NCBI RefSeq assembly: GCF_016767715.1 | Contig: NZ_CP050145.1 | Location: 4,997,178-5,061,177, forward strand | Source: Mycobacteroides chelonae | Lineage (GTDB): Bacteria; Actinomycetota; Actinomycetes; Mycobacteriales; Mycobacteriaceae | Direction of reading: 5' to 3' | Length of the DNA: 64,000 bases | Shown here: in pieces, positions 7,265 through 16,407 of the stretch | Position numbering within the stretch: position 1 is the first letter of the stretch | Layout of the letters: every line of letters starts with the position of its first letter | Notes under the pieces: generated by a model | The model's input: the letters and a program-made list of their open reading frames with translations, nothing else | Database searches by the model: none | Told to the model about the DNA's origin: nothing | Translations under genes and position numbers: made by a program

Positions 7265-9704
7265 CCGCCGGTGGCGCCGCCGGGCCCACCGGAATCGTCG
7301 TCGGGGGTCCCACCGGAATGGTGATACCCGGTGCGATCTCGATGGTCGGCTGGATGACCGTCACCTCGCCGCCACCGCCCGGCGCGGGCGCCGGAGGACC
7401 GTTCGGAGCCGGCGGCGGAGGCACGTAGACCGGCACACCGGCGTATCCGCCGATGGCGCCCGGCTTGGGGAAGGTCTCCTTGGTGGAGCCGTCCAACGCG
7501 CCATTCATGGTCTTCTGCCAGATATCCGACGGCAGACCGGAACCGTAAATCGGTCCACCCCAACTGTTTCTGATCGGCTTGCCGTCGTCGGTCCCTATCC
7601 ACACCGCGGTCGAGAGCGACGGGGTGAAACCGACCATCCAGGCGTCCTTGTTGTCCTTGGTGTCGCCCAGCTGCGCGGTACCGGTCTTGGCGGCCGACTC
7701 TCGTCCGCCCGCCAGGCCATGCCCGCGGGAGTAGGCCGCGATCGGTTTCATCGCCGAGATCGCGTTGTTCGCAACATCATCAGAGAAACGCTTCTCGCCC
7801 GTGTTGTCGGAAGAACCCGCGTCGAAAAGCACCTGGCCGTCCGCGTTCACCACCTTCTGGATGAAATGTGGCTTGCGGTAGGTCCCGGACGCCGCCAAGG
7901 TCGCGTACGCCGAGGCCATGTCGATCACCCGGGTCTGGTACTGGCCCAGCACCACACCGTTATTCGGCGGACCGCCCTGACCGTCCTCGGACAACGTGTG
8001 CGAGACACCGGGGAAGTTCTCGGCGATACCGGCGGCATGCGCGGCGGTAGCCACATCGTCGGGCCCGTTCTTCAGCTTCAGCATGAGCCGGTAGAAGCTG
8101 GTGTTCAGCGAGCGCTTCAGCGCCTCGGCCACCGAACACGTTCCGCACGAAGCGTCCTCGCTGTTCTTGATGGTGATGCCCTGATAGGTCAGCTCCGAGC
8201 TATCCAGCTGGTAGCCCAGTCCGATTCCCTGCTGCAGCGCCGCCACCAAGGCGAACACCTTGAACGACGAACCGGTCTGCAGACCCTGTTGCGCGTAGTC
8301 CAGACCCTGGGCGTTGGAGCCGCCGTAGTACGCCTTGACCGCACCCGTGCGCGGATCCACGGACACCACCGCCGTTCGCAGGTCTGCGTTCTCGCCCTGC
8401 AAGGTGCTGTTGACCGCGTTCTCGGCGGCCTGCTGCGCCTTGGTGTCGATGGTCGTCGTGATCTGCAGGCCCTCGGTATTCAACGTCTGCTCGTCGATGT
8501 TGAACAGATCGGTGAGCTCGGCCATCACCTGACGCTTGATAAGCCCGTTGGGACCGGTGGTCGCGTTCTGGGCAGCAGCCTGCTCAGGCGGCACCGTTGC
8601 CGGGTACACCTGCCCGGCACGATCCTGCGCGGACAGTGCACCGATGGTGACCATGCCGTCGAGCACCCAGTTCCACCGGTTCGTCGACTCGGGCAGATCA
8701 ACGGCGGGATCCAGGCGCGACGGCCGCTGGATCAGTGCGGCCAACAACGCGCCCTCGGACACCGTGAGCTGTTCCACGGGCTTGTCGAAGTAGGCCTTCG
8801 ACGCCGCCGAGATGCCGTACGCGCCACGTCCGAAATAGATGATGTTGAGGTAGGCCTCCAGCACCTGATCCTTGGACCAGGACTGCGACATCTTCGTGGA
8901 GATGACGATCTCCTTGGCCTTACGGGTCAGACCGCCGAGGCCGGCGCGCTGCGCACCCACCATCGCGTTCTTCACGTACTGCTGGGTGATCGTGGAACCA
9001 CCCTGGGTATCGCCGCCGAACATGTTGTTCTTGACCGCGCGCAGCAGACCCGAGAAGGAGAAGCCCGGGTTGCCGTAGAAATCGCGGTCCTCGGCGGCCA
9101 TCACGGCCGCGCGCACATGCTGGGGCACCTGGTCGATCTTGATGTCGACCCGGTTTCCGTCCGGTGGAACGACTTTGGCGAGTTCGGTGGTGCCGTCGCT
9201 GGCCAAGATGGTGGACACCTGGCTGGTACGGATATCGCCCGGCTTCGGGATGTCGACCACCGAATACGCCAGTGCGAACGTCGCCAGCGGGATGACGATG
9301 GCCAACAGCACCAGGGCGATCATCACGCGACGGAAGATTTTCCAGCCGTTGCTCTTTCGCCTGCGGCGACGCTGCGGCGGACGCGACGAACCACCCGGCC
9401 GGCTGGAGGGGGGCGGCGGCTCATGTCCGTTGCCCTCGTCATCACGTTCCAGCGCCGCGCGAGCCGCGGCCACGGCATCCTCATCGCGCCGGTACAGCGG
9501 CAGATCCTCGACAGGGTCGAGGATCGACGTCGGCCGATCGTCCATGCTGGGGGTGCGCGGTGAATCCGAGCCGCCGGAAGCTACCGGATTCTGTCCGCCA
9601 ACCACGCCGCCCTCACCCTGTGGCCTATTCACTGGCCGTCCGGGCACGAGTTGTTCGCTGACGTGGGGTGGTCCCCTTCGGCGCCGGGAGGGCGCCCATG
9701 ACAT
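7236..9704 (-). CDS. ponA1: Bifunctional penicillin-binding protein PonA1
   Basis: Class A PBP that polymerises and cross-links peptidoglycan at the membrane. The 822 residues comprise a disordered cytoplasmic tail rich in Pro and Arg (1-125), one transmembrane helix (about 127-150), a GT51 domain with AAEDRDFY (Glu about 205) and GGSTITQQYVKN, and a transpeptidase domain with SSFK (Ser about 479), SLN and KTGT. A proline/glycine-rich extracellular tail follows. The chosen ATG overlaps the upstream DUF5318 gene by 80 bases; a later start near MDDRPTSIL is possible. It corresponds to Rv0050. Confidence 0.95.
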   Translation of the reverse strand: MSWAPSRRRRGPPHVSEQLVPGRPVNRPQGEGGVVGGQNPVASGGSDSPRTPSMDDRPTSILDPVEDLPLYRRDEDAVAAARAALERDDEGNGHEPPPPSSRPGGSSRPPQRRRRRKSNGWKIFRRVMIALVLLAIVIPLATFALAYSVVDIPKPGDIRTSQVSTILASDGTTELAKVVPPDGNRVDIKIDQVPQHVRAAVMAAEDRDFYGNPGFSFSGLLRAVKNNMFGGDTQGGSTITQQYVKNAMVGAQRAGLGGLTRKAKEIVISTKMSQSWSKDQVLEAYLNIIYFGRGAYGISAASKAYFDKPVEQLTVSEGALLAALIQRPSRLDPAVDLPESTNRWNWVLDGMVTIGALSAQDRAGQVYPATVPPEQAAAQNATTGPNGLIKRQVMAELTDLFNIDEQTLNTEGLQITTTIDTKAQQAAENAVNSTLQGENADLRTAVVSVDPRTGAVKAYYGGSNAQGLDYAQQGLQTGSSFKVFALVAALQQGIGLGYQLDSSELTYQGITIKNSEDASCGTCSVAEALKRSLNTSFYRLMLKLKNGPDDVATAAHAAGIAENFPGVSHTLSEDGQGGPPNNGVVLGQYQTRVIDMASAYATLAASGTYRKPHFIQKVVNADGQVLFDAGSSDNTGEKRFSDDVANNAISAMKPIAAYSRGHGLAGGRESAAKTGTAQLGDTKDNKDAWMVGFTPSLSTAVWIGTDDGKPIRNSWGGPIYGSGLPSDIWQKTMNGALDGSTKETFPKPGAIGGYAGVPVYVPPPPAPNGPPAPAPGGGGEVTVIQPTIEIAPGITIPVGPPTTIPVGPAAPPAGDAPPPPGQ

Positions 9705-10047
9705 ACGACTTCACCAAATGATTCCAACTGCAGGTCCGGCATACCTCGACAACGTGCACGGCGAACTCCGAGTACCGAGTGCCCAGCAACACCAGTTCCT
9801 CTGCCGTACGGGCCGAACCGGATACCGCGCCCAGATGCTCGCCGAAAACCCACGACACCAGCGTCAGTTGCTCCTTGCGGCAGATCGGGCACACCACCGC
9901 ACTCGATTTGCCGTGGAACTTGGCCGCACGGAGCAGATACGGGTTCGCGTCGCAGACTTCGGCCACGCCGGTACGCCCGGAATAGACCTCAGCCAGCAGG
10001 GATCGCCGCTTGAGCGCGTAATCCACCACCTGTCTCTGCAATCGCAC
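9625..10047 (-). CDS. DUF5318 zinc-ribbon-like protein (Rv0049 homologue)
   Basis: Protein of 140 residues from GTG 10047. It contains two CxxC pairs, CPIC (about 53-56) and CRTC (about 103-106), consistent with a zinc ribbon, and a basic C-terminal tail. Its place just upstream of ponA1 matches Rv0049. The open frame extends much further upstream, but the sequence only looks conserved from this GTG. The function is unknown; conserved linkage with ponA1 hints at cell-wall growth or its regulation. Confidence 0.8.
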   Translation of the reverse strand: MRLQRQVVDYALKRRSLLAEVYSGRTGVAEVCDANPYLLRAAKFHGKSSAVVCPICRKEQLTLVSWVFGEHLGAVSGSARTAEELVLLGTRYSEFAVHVVEVCRTCSWNHLVKSYVMGALPAPKGTTPRQRTTRARTASE

Positions 10048-10177
10048 GGTAACCAGAGTACGTCCGATTACGCGCTGGCCGAGCCCGGGCCACACAGACA
10101 GCACGTACTTTGCGAAGCCGATCTCCGTCCGCGTTCCGCTCGTTACGATGAGGCGACTGTCAGGAAGAGGGGGACAT

Positions 10178-10549
10178 ATGACATTCCGTCGACTATCACC
10201 GGTGCTCGGCGGCTTTGCGGCCTTGACCGTCATCGCCTCCGCGGCCATCAATCCCGCGGCGACCGCGTCCCCACCGGTTGGCACCGGAAAGGTCGTAGGA
10301 ACGGCGGTACTAAAGGTGATCGGCGGCGGGACGGCGACCGTCACCTGGAAAGAGAACGACGGCGCGGCCCACATCGAGAAGGATGTCGCGCTGCCCTGGG
10401 AGCACACCATCGACGTCGTCGAAGAGGCGAACTCCGAAGTCCGGGCCAGCGGGGCCGGCGCCACCGGCTGCACGATCACCATGGGCGACATGCTGGTGTC
10501 GTTCAAGAGTGAGCCCAATCCAGTCTGCGAGTTCGCGTACTGGGGCTGA
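10178..10549 (+). CDS. Secreted orphan MmpS-like protein
   Basis: The 123 residues start at ATG 10178 behind a GGAAGAGGGGG site. A signal peptide (about 1-33) is followed by a domain with the MmpS pattern: valine-glycine strand, TVTWKENDG, ALPWEHTIDV, and paired cysteines in GCTITMG and NPVCEFAYW. MmpS proteins normally anchor by an N-terminal helix and partner MmpL transporters in siderophore or lipid export. Here no mmpL is adjacent, and the Ala-rich end of the signal suggests release. A TACGAT -10 motif lies at 10144-10149. Confidence 0.7.
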   Translation: MTFRRLSPVLGGFAALTVIASAAINPAATASPPVGTGKVVGTAVLKVIGGGTATVTWKENDGAAHIEKDVALPWEHTIDVVEEANSEVRASGAGATGCTITMGDMLVSFKSEPNPVCEFAYWG

Positions 10550-10580
10550 CGCGCCCGGGCCCTGAGGGACCGCGCCGCTC

Positions 10581-10593
10581 TACGATTCCTCGC
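10581..10593 (+). promoter_or_regulatory. Leaderless promoter of first DUF1707 gene
   Basis: A TACGAT -10 hexamer (10581-10586) ends seven bases before the ATG at 10594, so transcription should begin at the start codon itself. There is no ribosome binding site. The surrounding 25 bases recur exactly in front of the paralogue at 11408. Confidence 0.65.
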
Positions 10594-11379
10594 ATGGCGA
10601 CCCGTGCCAAGGATTCCGACCGAGACGTCACGTGCACGGCGCTCGACGCCGCCTTCGGCGACGGCCAGCTCTCCTCGGAGGAGCACCGTCAGCGGATCGC
10701 CATCGCCACCAGTGCGCAGACTCTCGGCGAGCTCAACGGCGTGGTCTCCGATCTGCAGATCGCCGCCCTCCCGGCCCAGGTACCCATCCCCCGGCCGCCG
10801 CGGCGCCGCTGGCCGGCGATCGTCGTCACCGCCGTCGTCGCTGCCGCCCTCGGAGCCGGGATGAGTGCCTATGTCACACGGCCGGTGCCACCGGACCCGG
10901 GGGCGGCCGCCGACGGCATCGCTCCCGTCGTGATCGCCCCGACGAAGTTGTTCTCCGTGCCGGGCCTTTCCGGCCTGCTGGACCAGATGCGCGCAAAATT
11001 CGGCGACACCGTCGGCATCGAACTGACCGTCCGCTCCAACAACGCGGCGCTGGTCCGCATCGAATCCACCGATCCGAACCTGCCCATCACCTACCCGTAT
11101 CAGGGCGGGTTCCGTGACGGCGGAGCGATGCCCGGTACCTGGCGCAACGTTCGGATCGGAGACCTGAGCCGATTCGATCCGGCCAAGATCATCGGGGTCC
11201 TGCGCGGAGCACCCGAAACCCTGAACGTGCCCGCCGCCGGCGAGAGCGGAACCGTCATGGTGATCAAGCCCAACGACGAGGGCGTCGACATCACCATCAC
11301 CGTCTCGGAGCGGGACCGCACCGGCCGAATGGTCGTCGCGGGTAACGGCGAGCCCAAAGAGGTCGTGCCCGCATCCTGA
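10594..11379 (+). CDS. DUF1707 membrane protein, copy 1
   Basis: The 261 residues begin with a DUF1707 domain (about 1-55: RAKDSDRDVTC, then GQLSSEEHRQRI). Next come a transmembrane helix (about 73-92) and an extracellular domain with a leucine-rich segment followed by GDTVGIELTV. DUF1707 is common in actinobacteria and is thought to act near the membrane. The function is unknown. The protein is a tandem paralogue of the gene at 11408, sharing the same architecture and the same upstream motif, so the pair arose by duplication. Confidence 0.8.
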   Translation: MATRAKDSDRDVTCTALDAAFGDGQLSSEEHRQRIAIATSAQTLGELNGVVSDLQIAALPAQVPIPRPPRRRWPAIVVTAVVAAALGAGMSAYVTRPVPPDPGAAADGIAPVVIAPTKLFSVPGLSGLLDQMRAKFGDTVGIELTVRSNNAALVRIESTDPNLPITYPYQGGFRDGGAMPGTWRNVRIGDLSRFDPAKIIGVLRGAPETLNVPAAGESGTVMVIKPNDEGVDITITVSERDRTGRMVVAGNGEPKEVVPAS

Positions 11380-11394
11380 CCATCAAGATCGCTC

Positions 11395-11407
11395 TACGAT
11401 TCCTCGC
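11395..11407 (+). promoter_or_regulatory. Leaderless promoter of second DUF1707 gene
   Basis: TACGAT (11395-11400) lies seven bases before the ATG at 11408. The sequence is identical to that before copy 1, so the promoter was duplicated with the gene. Confidence 0.65.
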
Positions 11408-12253
11408 ATGGCGACAGGCACCCGGGCCAAGGACAGCGACCGCAACGACACCTGCAAGCTGCTCGATGACGCACTGAGCGACGGACAGCTGTCCATGGAA
11501 GAGCACCGCGAACGCGTTGCCTCGGCCACCACCGCCTCGACGCTGGGACAGCTCAGCTCGCTGGTCTCGGATCTGCAGAACGCCAAAGCGGCCGCCCACA
11601 TGCCCGTGCTGAAGGGTCCGCAGCGCCCCTGGTGGCGACGGTGGTACGCGCCCGCCGGTGTGGCCGCCGCCCTGGTCCTGGTCGGTGTGCTCATCGGTTG
11701 GGGCGCCTACGGAAACACCAGCTCGCCGATGGACTTCACCACCGATCCCGGTGCCAAGCCCGACGGTGTGGCGCCTATTGTGATGACGCCCCCACGCCAG
11801 CTGATGTCGCTCGGCGGCCTGACGGGTCTCTTTGAGCAGATGCGCCAAAAATTCGGTGACACCACCGGGTACGAGCTGAACATCTACGGGGACTACGCGA
11901 TTCTGACGCGCCCCGATCCCCGCGAACCTCGCCGCACGCTGCGCTACACGTATCAGGGCGGATGGGACCATCCCGACGACTCGTCGGGCAGTCACGCCGA
12001 CCGCACGGTTGACCTCGCCAAGTTCGACGTCAAAACCATCATCGGCATCATGCGCGGCGCACCCGAGACCCTCGGCATCAAACAGAGCGAGGTCAAGAAC
12101 ACGTACCTGTTCATCAAACCGAGCGAGGACAAGACCGCACCACCGGACACCGTTCAGATCGACATCTCGATCAGCGGTGAATTCCAGAACGGGTCGATCT
12201 ACGTCAATCCGGACGGCACCCCCATCCGGACCACGTACCCCTCCGGCAGTTAG
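11408..12253 (+). CDS. DUF1707 membrane protein, copy 2
   Basis: The 281 residues show a DUF1707 domain (about 1-58, TRAKDSDRNDTC then GQLSMEEHRERV), a transmembrane helix around 82-100, and an extracellular domain with FEQMRQKFGDTTGYELN. That last segment matches LDQMRAKFGDTVGIELT in copy 1. It starts 28 bases after copy 1 ends but has its own promoter motif. The function is unknown. The extracellular halves have diverged more than the N-terminal domains. Confidence 0.8.
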   Translation: MATGTRAKDSDRNDTCKLLDDALSDGQLSMEEHRERVASATTASTLGQLSSLVSDLQNAKAAAHMPVLKGPQRPWWRRWYAPAGVAAALVLVGVLIGWGAYGNTSSPMDFTTDPGAKPDGVAPIVMTPPRQLMSLGGLTGLFEQMRQKFGDTTGYELNIYGDYAILTRPDPREPRRTLRYTYQGGWDHPDDSSGSHADRTVDLAKFDVKTIIGIMRGAPETLGIKQSEVKNTYLFIKPSEDKTAPPDTVQIDISISGEFQNGSIYVNPDGTPIRTTYPSGS

Positions 12254-12355
12254 ATCTTCCCCCGTGTGGCGCCCGCATATATCGCGGCGATACTATGTCC
12301 CGATCGGTGCACGAGAGATGCTCCGGCGTCATACACGGTGTGAGGAGGTGACTTC

Positions 12356-12901
12356 ATGTTGGAACTGGCCATCCTCGGCTTGCTGCTTGAGTCACCCATG
12401 CACGGCTACGAGCTGCGCAAGCGCCTGACCGGATTGCTCGGAGCATTCCGGGCGTTCTCTTACGGCTCGCTGTACCCGGCCCTGCGGCGCATGCAGGCCG
12501 ATGGGCTGATCGCCGAAGACTCCGCGCCCGCGGGCACCACAGTGCTGCTTCGCGGCAAGCGGGTCTATCAGATGACCGCCGCCGGCCGTGCACGCTTCAG
12601 CGAGCTGGTCGCGGACACCGGTCCGCAGAATTACACCGACGACGGCTTCGGTGTGCACCTGGCGTTCTTCAACCGCACCCCGGCCGAGGCCCGGATGCGA
12701 ATCCTCGAAGGCCGCCGCCGTCAGGTAGAAGAGCGCCGGGAGGGCCTGCGCGAGGCCATCACCCGGGCAAGCAGTTCGTTCGACCGGTACACCAAGCAGC
12801 TGCACCAGCTTGGCCTGGAATCCAGTGAACGAGAAGTGAAGTGGCTCAACGATTTGATCGCCGCCGAGCGCACCGCGCAGGCACGAGTCGAGGAGCGTTA
12901 G
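12356..12901 (+). CDS. PadR-family transcriptional regulator (Rv0047c homologue)
   Basis: Cytoplasmic DNA-binding protein of 181 residues. The N-terminal winged helix (about 1-85) starts [20 protein letters not shown] and includes [17 protein letters not shown], diagnostic of PadR. The C-terminal helices (about 110-180) form the dimerisation coiled coil. A GTGAGGAGGTG ribosome site precedes the ATG. It lies 41 bases upstream of ino1, as Rv0047c does in M. tuberculosis, so it probably regulates the pair. Confidence 0.92.
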   Translation: MLELAILGLLLESPMHGYELRKRLTGLLGAFRAFSYGSLYPALRRMQADGLIAEDSAPAGTTVLLRGKRVYQMTAAGRARFSELVADTGPQNYTDDGFGVHLAFFNRTPAEARMRILEGRRRQVEERREGLREAITRASSSFDRYTKQLHQLGLESSEREVKWLNDLIAAERTAQARVEER

Positions 12902-12942
12902 ACGTGACACAGCGCACGACCATCGGTAAAGGAGAACCGTCC

Positions 12943-14034
12943 ATGTCCAACACATCATCTGAGGTGCGAGTCGCCATCGTCGGCGTCGGCAACTGCGCAT
13001 CCTCGCTGGTTCAGGGCGTGCAGTACTACCAGGATGCGGACGAGAACTCCACTGTTCCGGGCCTGATGCACGTCAAGTTCGGCCCGTACCACGTGCGCGA
13101 CGTGAAGTTCGTCGCCGCGTTCGACGTGGACGCCAAGAAGGTCGGCTTCGACCTCTCCGAGGCGATCTCGGCGTCGGAGAACAACACCATCAAGATCGCC
13201 GACGTGCCGCCCACCGATGTCATCGTGCAGCGCGGACCGACCCTGGACGGCATCGGCAAGTACTACGCCGACACCATCGAGGTGTCCGACACCGATCCGG
13301 TCGACGTCGTGAAGGTGCTGAAAGACAACAACGTTGACGTCCTCGTGTCCTACCTTCCGGTGGGTTCTGAAGAGGCCGACAAGTTCTACGCCCAGTGCGC
13401 CATCGACGCCAAGGTGGCGTTCGTCAACGCGCTACCGGTGTTCATCGCCTCGGATCCGGTGTGGGCCAAGAAGTTCGAAGATGCCGGTGTGCCGATCGTG
13501 GGCGACGACATCAAGAGCCAGGTGGGCGCCACCATCACCCACAGGGTGATGGCCAAGCTGTTCGAGGACCGCGGTGTCACCCTGGACCGCACCTACCAGC
13601 TCAACGTCGGCGGCAACATGGACTTCAAGAACATGCTCGAGCGTGAGCGTCTGGAGTCCAAGAAGGTCTCCAAGACTCAGGCCGTCACGTCGAACCTCAA
13701 CGGATCACTGGCCGACAAGGTGTACGACAAGAACGTGCACATCGGCCCGTCCGACTACGTCGCGTGGCTCGATGACCGCAAATGGGCTTATGTGCGCCTG
13801 GAAGGCCGCGCCTTCGGCGATGTGCCGCTGAACCTCGAATACAAGCTCGAGGTCTGGGACTCCCCCAACTCGGCCGGCATCATCATCGACGCGGTACGTG
13901 CGGCGAAGATCGCACTCGACCGCGGGCTCGGTGGCCCGATTCTTCCGGCCTCGGCCTACCTGATGAAGAGCCCGCCGAAGCAACTCGCCGACGACATCGC
14001 GCGCACCCAGCTGGAGCAGTTCATCGAAGGCTGA
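12943..14034 (+). CDS. ino1: Inositol-3-phosphate synthase Ino1
   Basis: NAD-dependent conversion of glucose 6-phosphate to inositol 3-phosphate, the first step to phosphatidylinositol, PIMs, lipoarabinomannan and mycothiol. The 363 residues show the Rossmann motif [13 protein letters not shown] near the N-terminus and the conserved core around SDYVAWL and the C-terminal [10 protein letters not shown]. The length matches mycobacterial Ino1 (about 367). ATG 12943 is chosen because it follows AAAGGAG; the frame is open further upstream inside padR. It is Rv0046c in M. tuberculosis. Confidence 0.96.
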   Translation: MSNTSSEVRVAIVGVGNCASSLVQGVQYYQDADENSTVPGLMHVKFGPYHVRDVKFVAAFDVDAKKVGFDLSEAISASENNTIKIADVPPTDVIVQRGPTLDGIGKYYADTIEVSDTDPVDVVKVLKDNNVDVLVSYLPVGSEEADKFYAQCAIDAKVAFVNALPVFIASDPVWAKKFEDAGVPIVGDDIKSQVGATITHRVMAKLFEDRGVTLDRTYQLNVGGNMDFKNMLERERLESKKVSKTQAVTSNLNGSLADKVYDKNVHIGPSDYVAWLDDRKWAYVRLEGRAFGDVPLNLEYKLEVWDSPNSAGIIIDAVRAAKIALDRGLGGPILPASAYLMKSPPKQLADDIARTQLEQFIEG

Positions 14035-14054
14035 GCCTGTTTCTTCGTTCTACC

Positions 14055-14088
14055 CACCGAGGGCACACCGTCAGGTGTGCCCTCGGTG
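14055..14088. terminator. Bidirectional terminator after ino1
   Basis: Perfect 15-base arms (14055-14069 and 14074-14088) enclose a GTCA loop and are followed on the plus strand by a T-rich stretch (CTATTTGTTGG). It sits between the convergent ino1 and luciferase-like genes and touches the latter's stop codon, so it can serve both. Confidence 0.85.
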
Positions 14089-14919
14089 CTATTTGTTGGC
14101 CCGCAACCGATTCGCGACTGCGGCTAGCTGGTCAAGCACGGCAAGGGTCTCGTCCTCGCGCAACGGATCCAGATGAAGGAGCACCTGCTCCACGCCGGCA
14201 TCCAGATACGCAGCGGCAGCCCGCTCCCCGGACACGCCGCTCACACCGACCGGCAGATCCGCGCGTCCCTGCTCGGCGAACCGGCGGCGCGCCACCCGCA
14301 CATCCTCGGGGGTAGACGTCGCCGCGTATGGCAACCACCCATCACCTAACCGCACCGCGCGTGACTGAGCGGCCCGGCTCGGACCACCCACGTACACCGG
14401 AATGGGCGTCGGTGGACGCGGGCTCGCGGCGACGGGCCCGAAATCGAGGTGCTCGCCATGGAATTCCGCTACGTCCTCGGTCCACAGCTGTTTGAGGGCG
14501 ACCAGCTGTTCGTCGAGTTTCGCACCGCGCAGCGTCGGGTCGGCGCCGTGGTTGCGTAGCTCGCCCAGATTCCACCCGACGCCGACTCCCAGCACGGCTC
14601 GGCCGCCCGACAGTGTGGACAGCGTCGCCCAGGCCTTGGCGGTGTGCAACACATCGCGCTGGGGTAACAGTGCGACCCCGGACCCAATCACCAAATGCTC
14701 GGTGGCCGCCGCGGCATAGGCGAGCACCACCGGAAGGTCTCGTATCAACGGAAGCCGCGCCCGGAACTCCGGATCGATGTCATCGGGTGTGTCGACCGGG
14801 AAGTAGGAATGGTCGTCGAAGAGCAGCCAGTCGAAGCCGCGTTCCTCGACAGCGCGGGCGAGCACGTCGGGGGCCACGTATCCGTCGGCCGATGAGGTAG
14901 AGATACCGAAGCCGGTCAT
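14089..14919 (-). CDS. F420-dependent luciferase-like oxidoreductase
   Basis: The 276 residues show the TIM-barrel pattern of the TIGR03619 group of luciferase-like monooxygenases. Segments include FDWLLFDDHSYFP, TLSGGRAVLGVGVGW and a final beta-strand with PIPVYVGGPS. These enzymes usually use coenzyme F420; the substrate cannot be told. The ATG at 14919 follows CTGGAGGT. The frame continues upstream to 15573, but that part only shadows the permease. The position resembles Rv0044c, another luciferase-like gene near ino1, though similarity was not tested. Confidence 0.85.
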   Translation of the reverse strand: MTGFGISTSSADGYVAPDVLARAVEERGFDWLLFDDHSYFPVDTPDDIDPEFRARLPLIRDLPVVLAYAAAATEHLVIGSGVALLPQRDVLHTAKAWATLSTLSGGRAVLGVGVGWNLGELRNHGADPTLRGAKLDEQLVALKQLWTEDVAEFHGEHLDFGPVAASPRPPTPIPVYVGGPSRAAQSRAVRLGDGWLPYAATSTPEDVRVARRRFAEQGRADLPVGVSGVSGERAAAAYLDAGVEQVLLHLDPLREDETLAVLDQLAAVANRLRANK

Positions 14920-15021
14920 GACCTCCAGGAACCACCCGCATGCCACCGAAATTCCTGGCAACGCGCTGCACGATCTGATTGCGGGGTGCAACATCGACCT
15001 ACCCGGCTGTAAGGAGAATCC

Positions 15022-16407
15022 ATGGCGACCACGGAATCGTCCAGCGAGGGCGGCCTGCAGCATTCGTTGCAGAAGCGCCACCTGACGATGATCGCGATCG
15101 GTGGCGTCATCGGCGCCGGCCTGTTCGTGGGGTCCGGTGCGACGATCAAGGCGGCTGGCCCGGCTGCCTTCCTCACCTATGCCATCACCGGTGTGCTCAT
15201 CGTGCTGGTGATGCGCATGCTCGGCGAGATGGCCGTGGCGAATCCGTCGACCGGCTCCTTCGCCGACTACAGCCGCCGCGCCCTCGGCGACTGGGCAGGA
15301 TTCTCTGTCGGCTGGCTCTACTGGTACTTCTGGGTAATCGTCGTGGGGTTCGAGGCAGTCGCCGGCGGCAAGATCGTCCAAGATTGGTGGCCGCACTTTC
15401 CGTTGTGGCTGATCGCTCTTGTCCTCATGGTGGCCATGACCGCCACCAACCTCTTCTCGGTGCGGTCCTACGGCGAGTTCGAATACTGGTTCGCCAGTGT
15501 GAAAGTACTTGCCATCATTGCATTTCTCGTCCTCGGCACGATGTTCGTACTGGGCTGGTGGCCGGGTAAGCACATGGACTTCTCCAACCTCACCAAGAGC
15601 GGGTTCGCTCCCAATGGCACCGGTGCGATCTTCTCCGCCATCGTGGTCGTGGTGTTTTCGATGGTCGGCCCGGAAATCGCGACCATCGCGGCCGCCGAAT
15701 CCAAGGACCCCGCGCGGGCCATCAGCAGGGCCACCAACTCGGTCATCTACCGAATCGGGCTCTTCTTCGTGGGCTCCATCTTCCTGATCGCGGTGATCGT
15801 GCCGTGGGATAGCCCGACTTTGGGCACCTCACCCTTCGTCACCGCATTCAAGACCTTGGGAATTCCGCACGCCGACAACATCATGCGGATAGTCGTGCTC
15901 ACCGCCGTGTTGTCCTGTCTCAACTCGGCGATGTACACCGCCTCCCGCATGCTGTTCGTGTTGGCAGGCCGGGGCGAGGCACCGCGCAGCTGGCTGCGCG
16001 TCAACTCGCGCGGTGTTCCGGTGCACGCCATCTTGGCGTCCTCATTCATCGGATTCGTCTGCGTGGTGCTGGCATACGTCGCCGAAGACACCGTCTTTCT
16101 ATTCCTGCTCAACTCCTCCGGCGCGGTAATCCTGTTTGTGTACTTCATGATTGCGATATCGCAGCTGGTACTCAGGCCCCGCACACCCCCAGAGAAGCTG
16201 ATCGTCAAGATGTGGGGTTATCCGGTGTTGACGATCCTCACCGCCGGTGCGATCGTCGCGATTCTGGTCGCGATGGGCTTTCAGGACGGCACCCGCTCGC
16301 AGCTGTGGACCAGCCTGCTGTCCTGGGCGGTGATCCTGCTCGCCTTCGTGGCACTCCGGCTGACCCGGCTCCGCGCACCGGTGCCCGACGAACCGGTTAC
16401 CCGGTAA
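15022..16407 (+). CDS. APC-superfamily amino acid permease
   Basis: Polytopic permease of 461 residues and about 12 helices. The N-terminus shows QKRHLTMIAIGGVIGAGLFVGSG with the glycine-rich helix 1 break that binds the amino group in the AAT family (GabP, CycA, AnsP). A glutamate-containing helix 3 (GEMAVANPSTGSFADY) is typical. The substrate cannot be assigned. A TAAGGAGAATCC site precedes the ATG. Its end overlaps the convergent phosphotransferase gene by 11 bases. Confidence 0.9.
   Translation: MATTESSSEGGLQHSLQKRHLTMIAIGGVIGAGLFVGSGATIKAAGPAAFLTYAITGVLIVLVMRMLGEMAVANPSTGSFADYSRRALGDWAGFSVGWLYWYFWVIVVGFEAVAGGKIVQDWWPHFPLWLIALVLMVAMTATNLFSVRSYGEFEYWFASVKVLAIIAFLVLGTMFVLGWWPGKHMDFSNLTKSGFAPNGTGAIFSAIVVVVFSMVGPEIATIAAAESKDPARAISRATNSVIYRIGLFFVGSIFLIAVIVPWDSPTLGTSPFVTAFKTLGIPHADNIMRIVVLTAVLSCLNSAMYTASRMLFVLAGRGEAPRSWLRVNSRGVPVHAILASSFIGFVCVVLAYVAEDTVFLFLLNSSGAVILFVYFMIAISQLVLRPRTPPEKLIVKMWGYPVLTILTAGAIVAILVAMGFQDGTRSQLWTSLLSWAVILLAFVALRLTRLRAPVPDEPVTR

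Noticed and set aside
6966..9563. 865-codon plus-strand open frame
   Set aside because: Antisense shadow of ponA1 and its neighbour; very Arg/His-rich and with no domain, as expected of a GC-rich opposite strand.
10048..10686. Upstream extension of the DUF5318 gene
   Set aside because: It lies antisense to the MmpS-like gene; conserved sequence begins at GTG 10047.
14920..15573. N-terminal extension of the luciferase-like gene
   Set aside because: It only mirrors the permease; the real family N-terminus starts at ATG 14919 behind a ribosome site.
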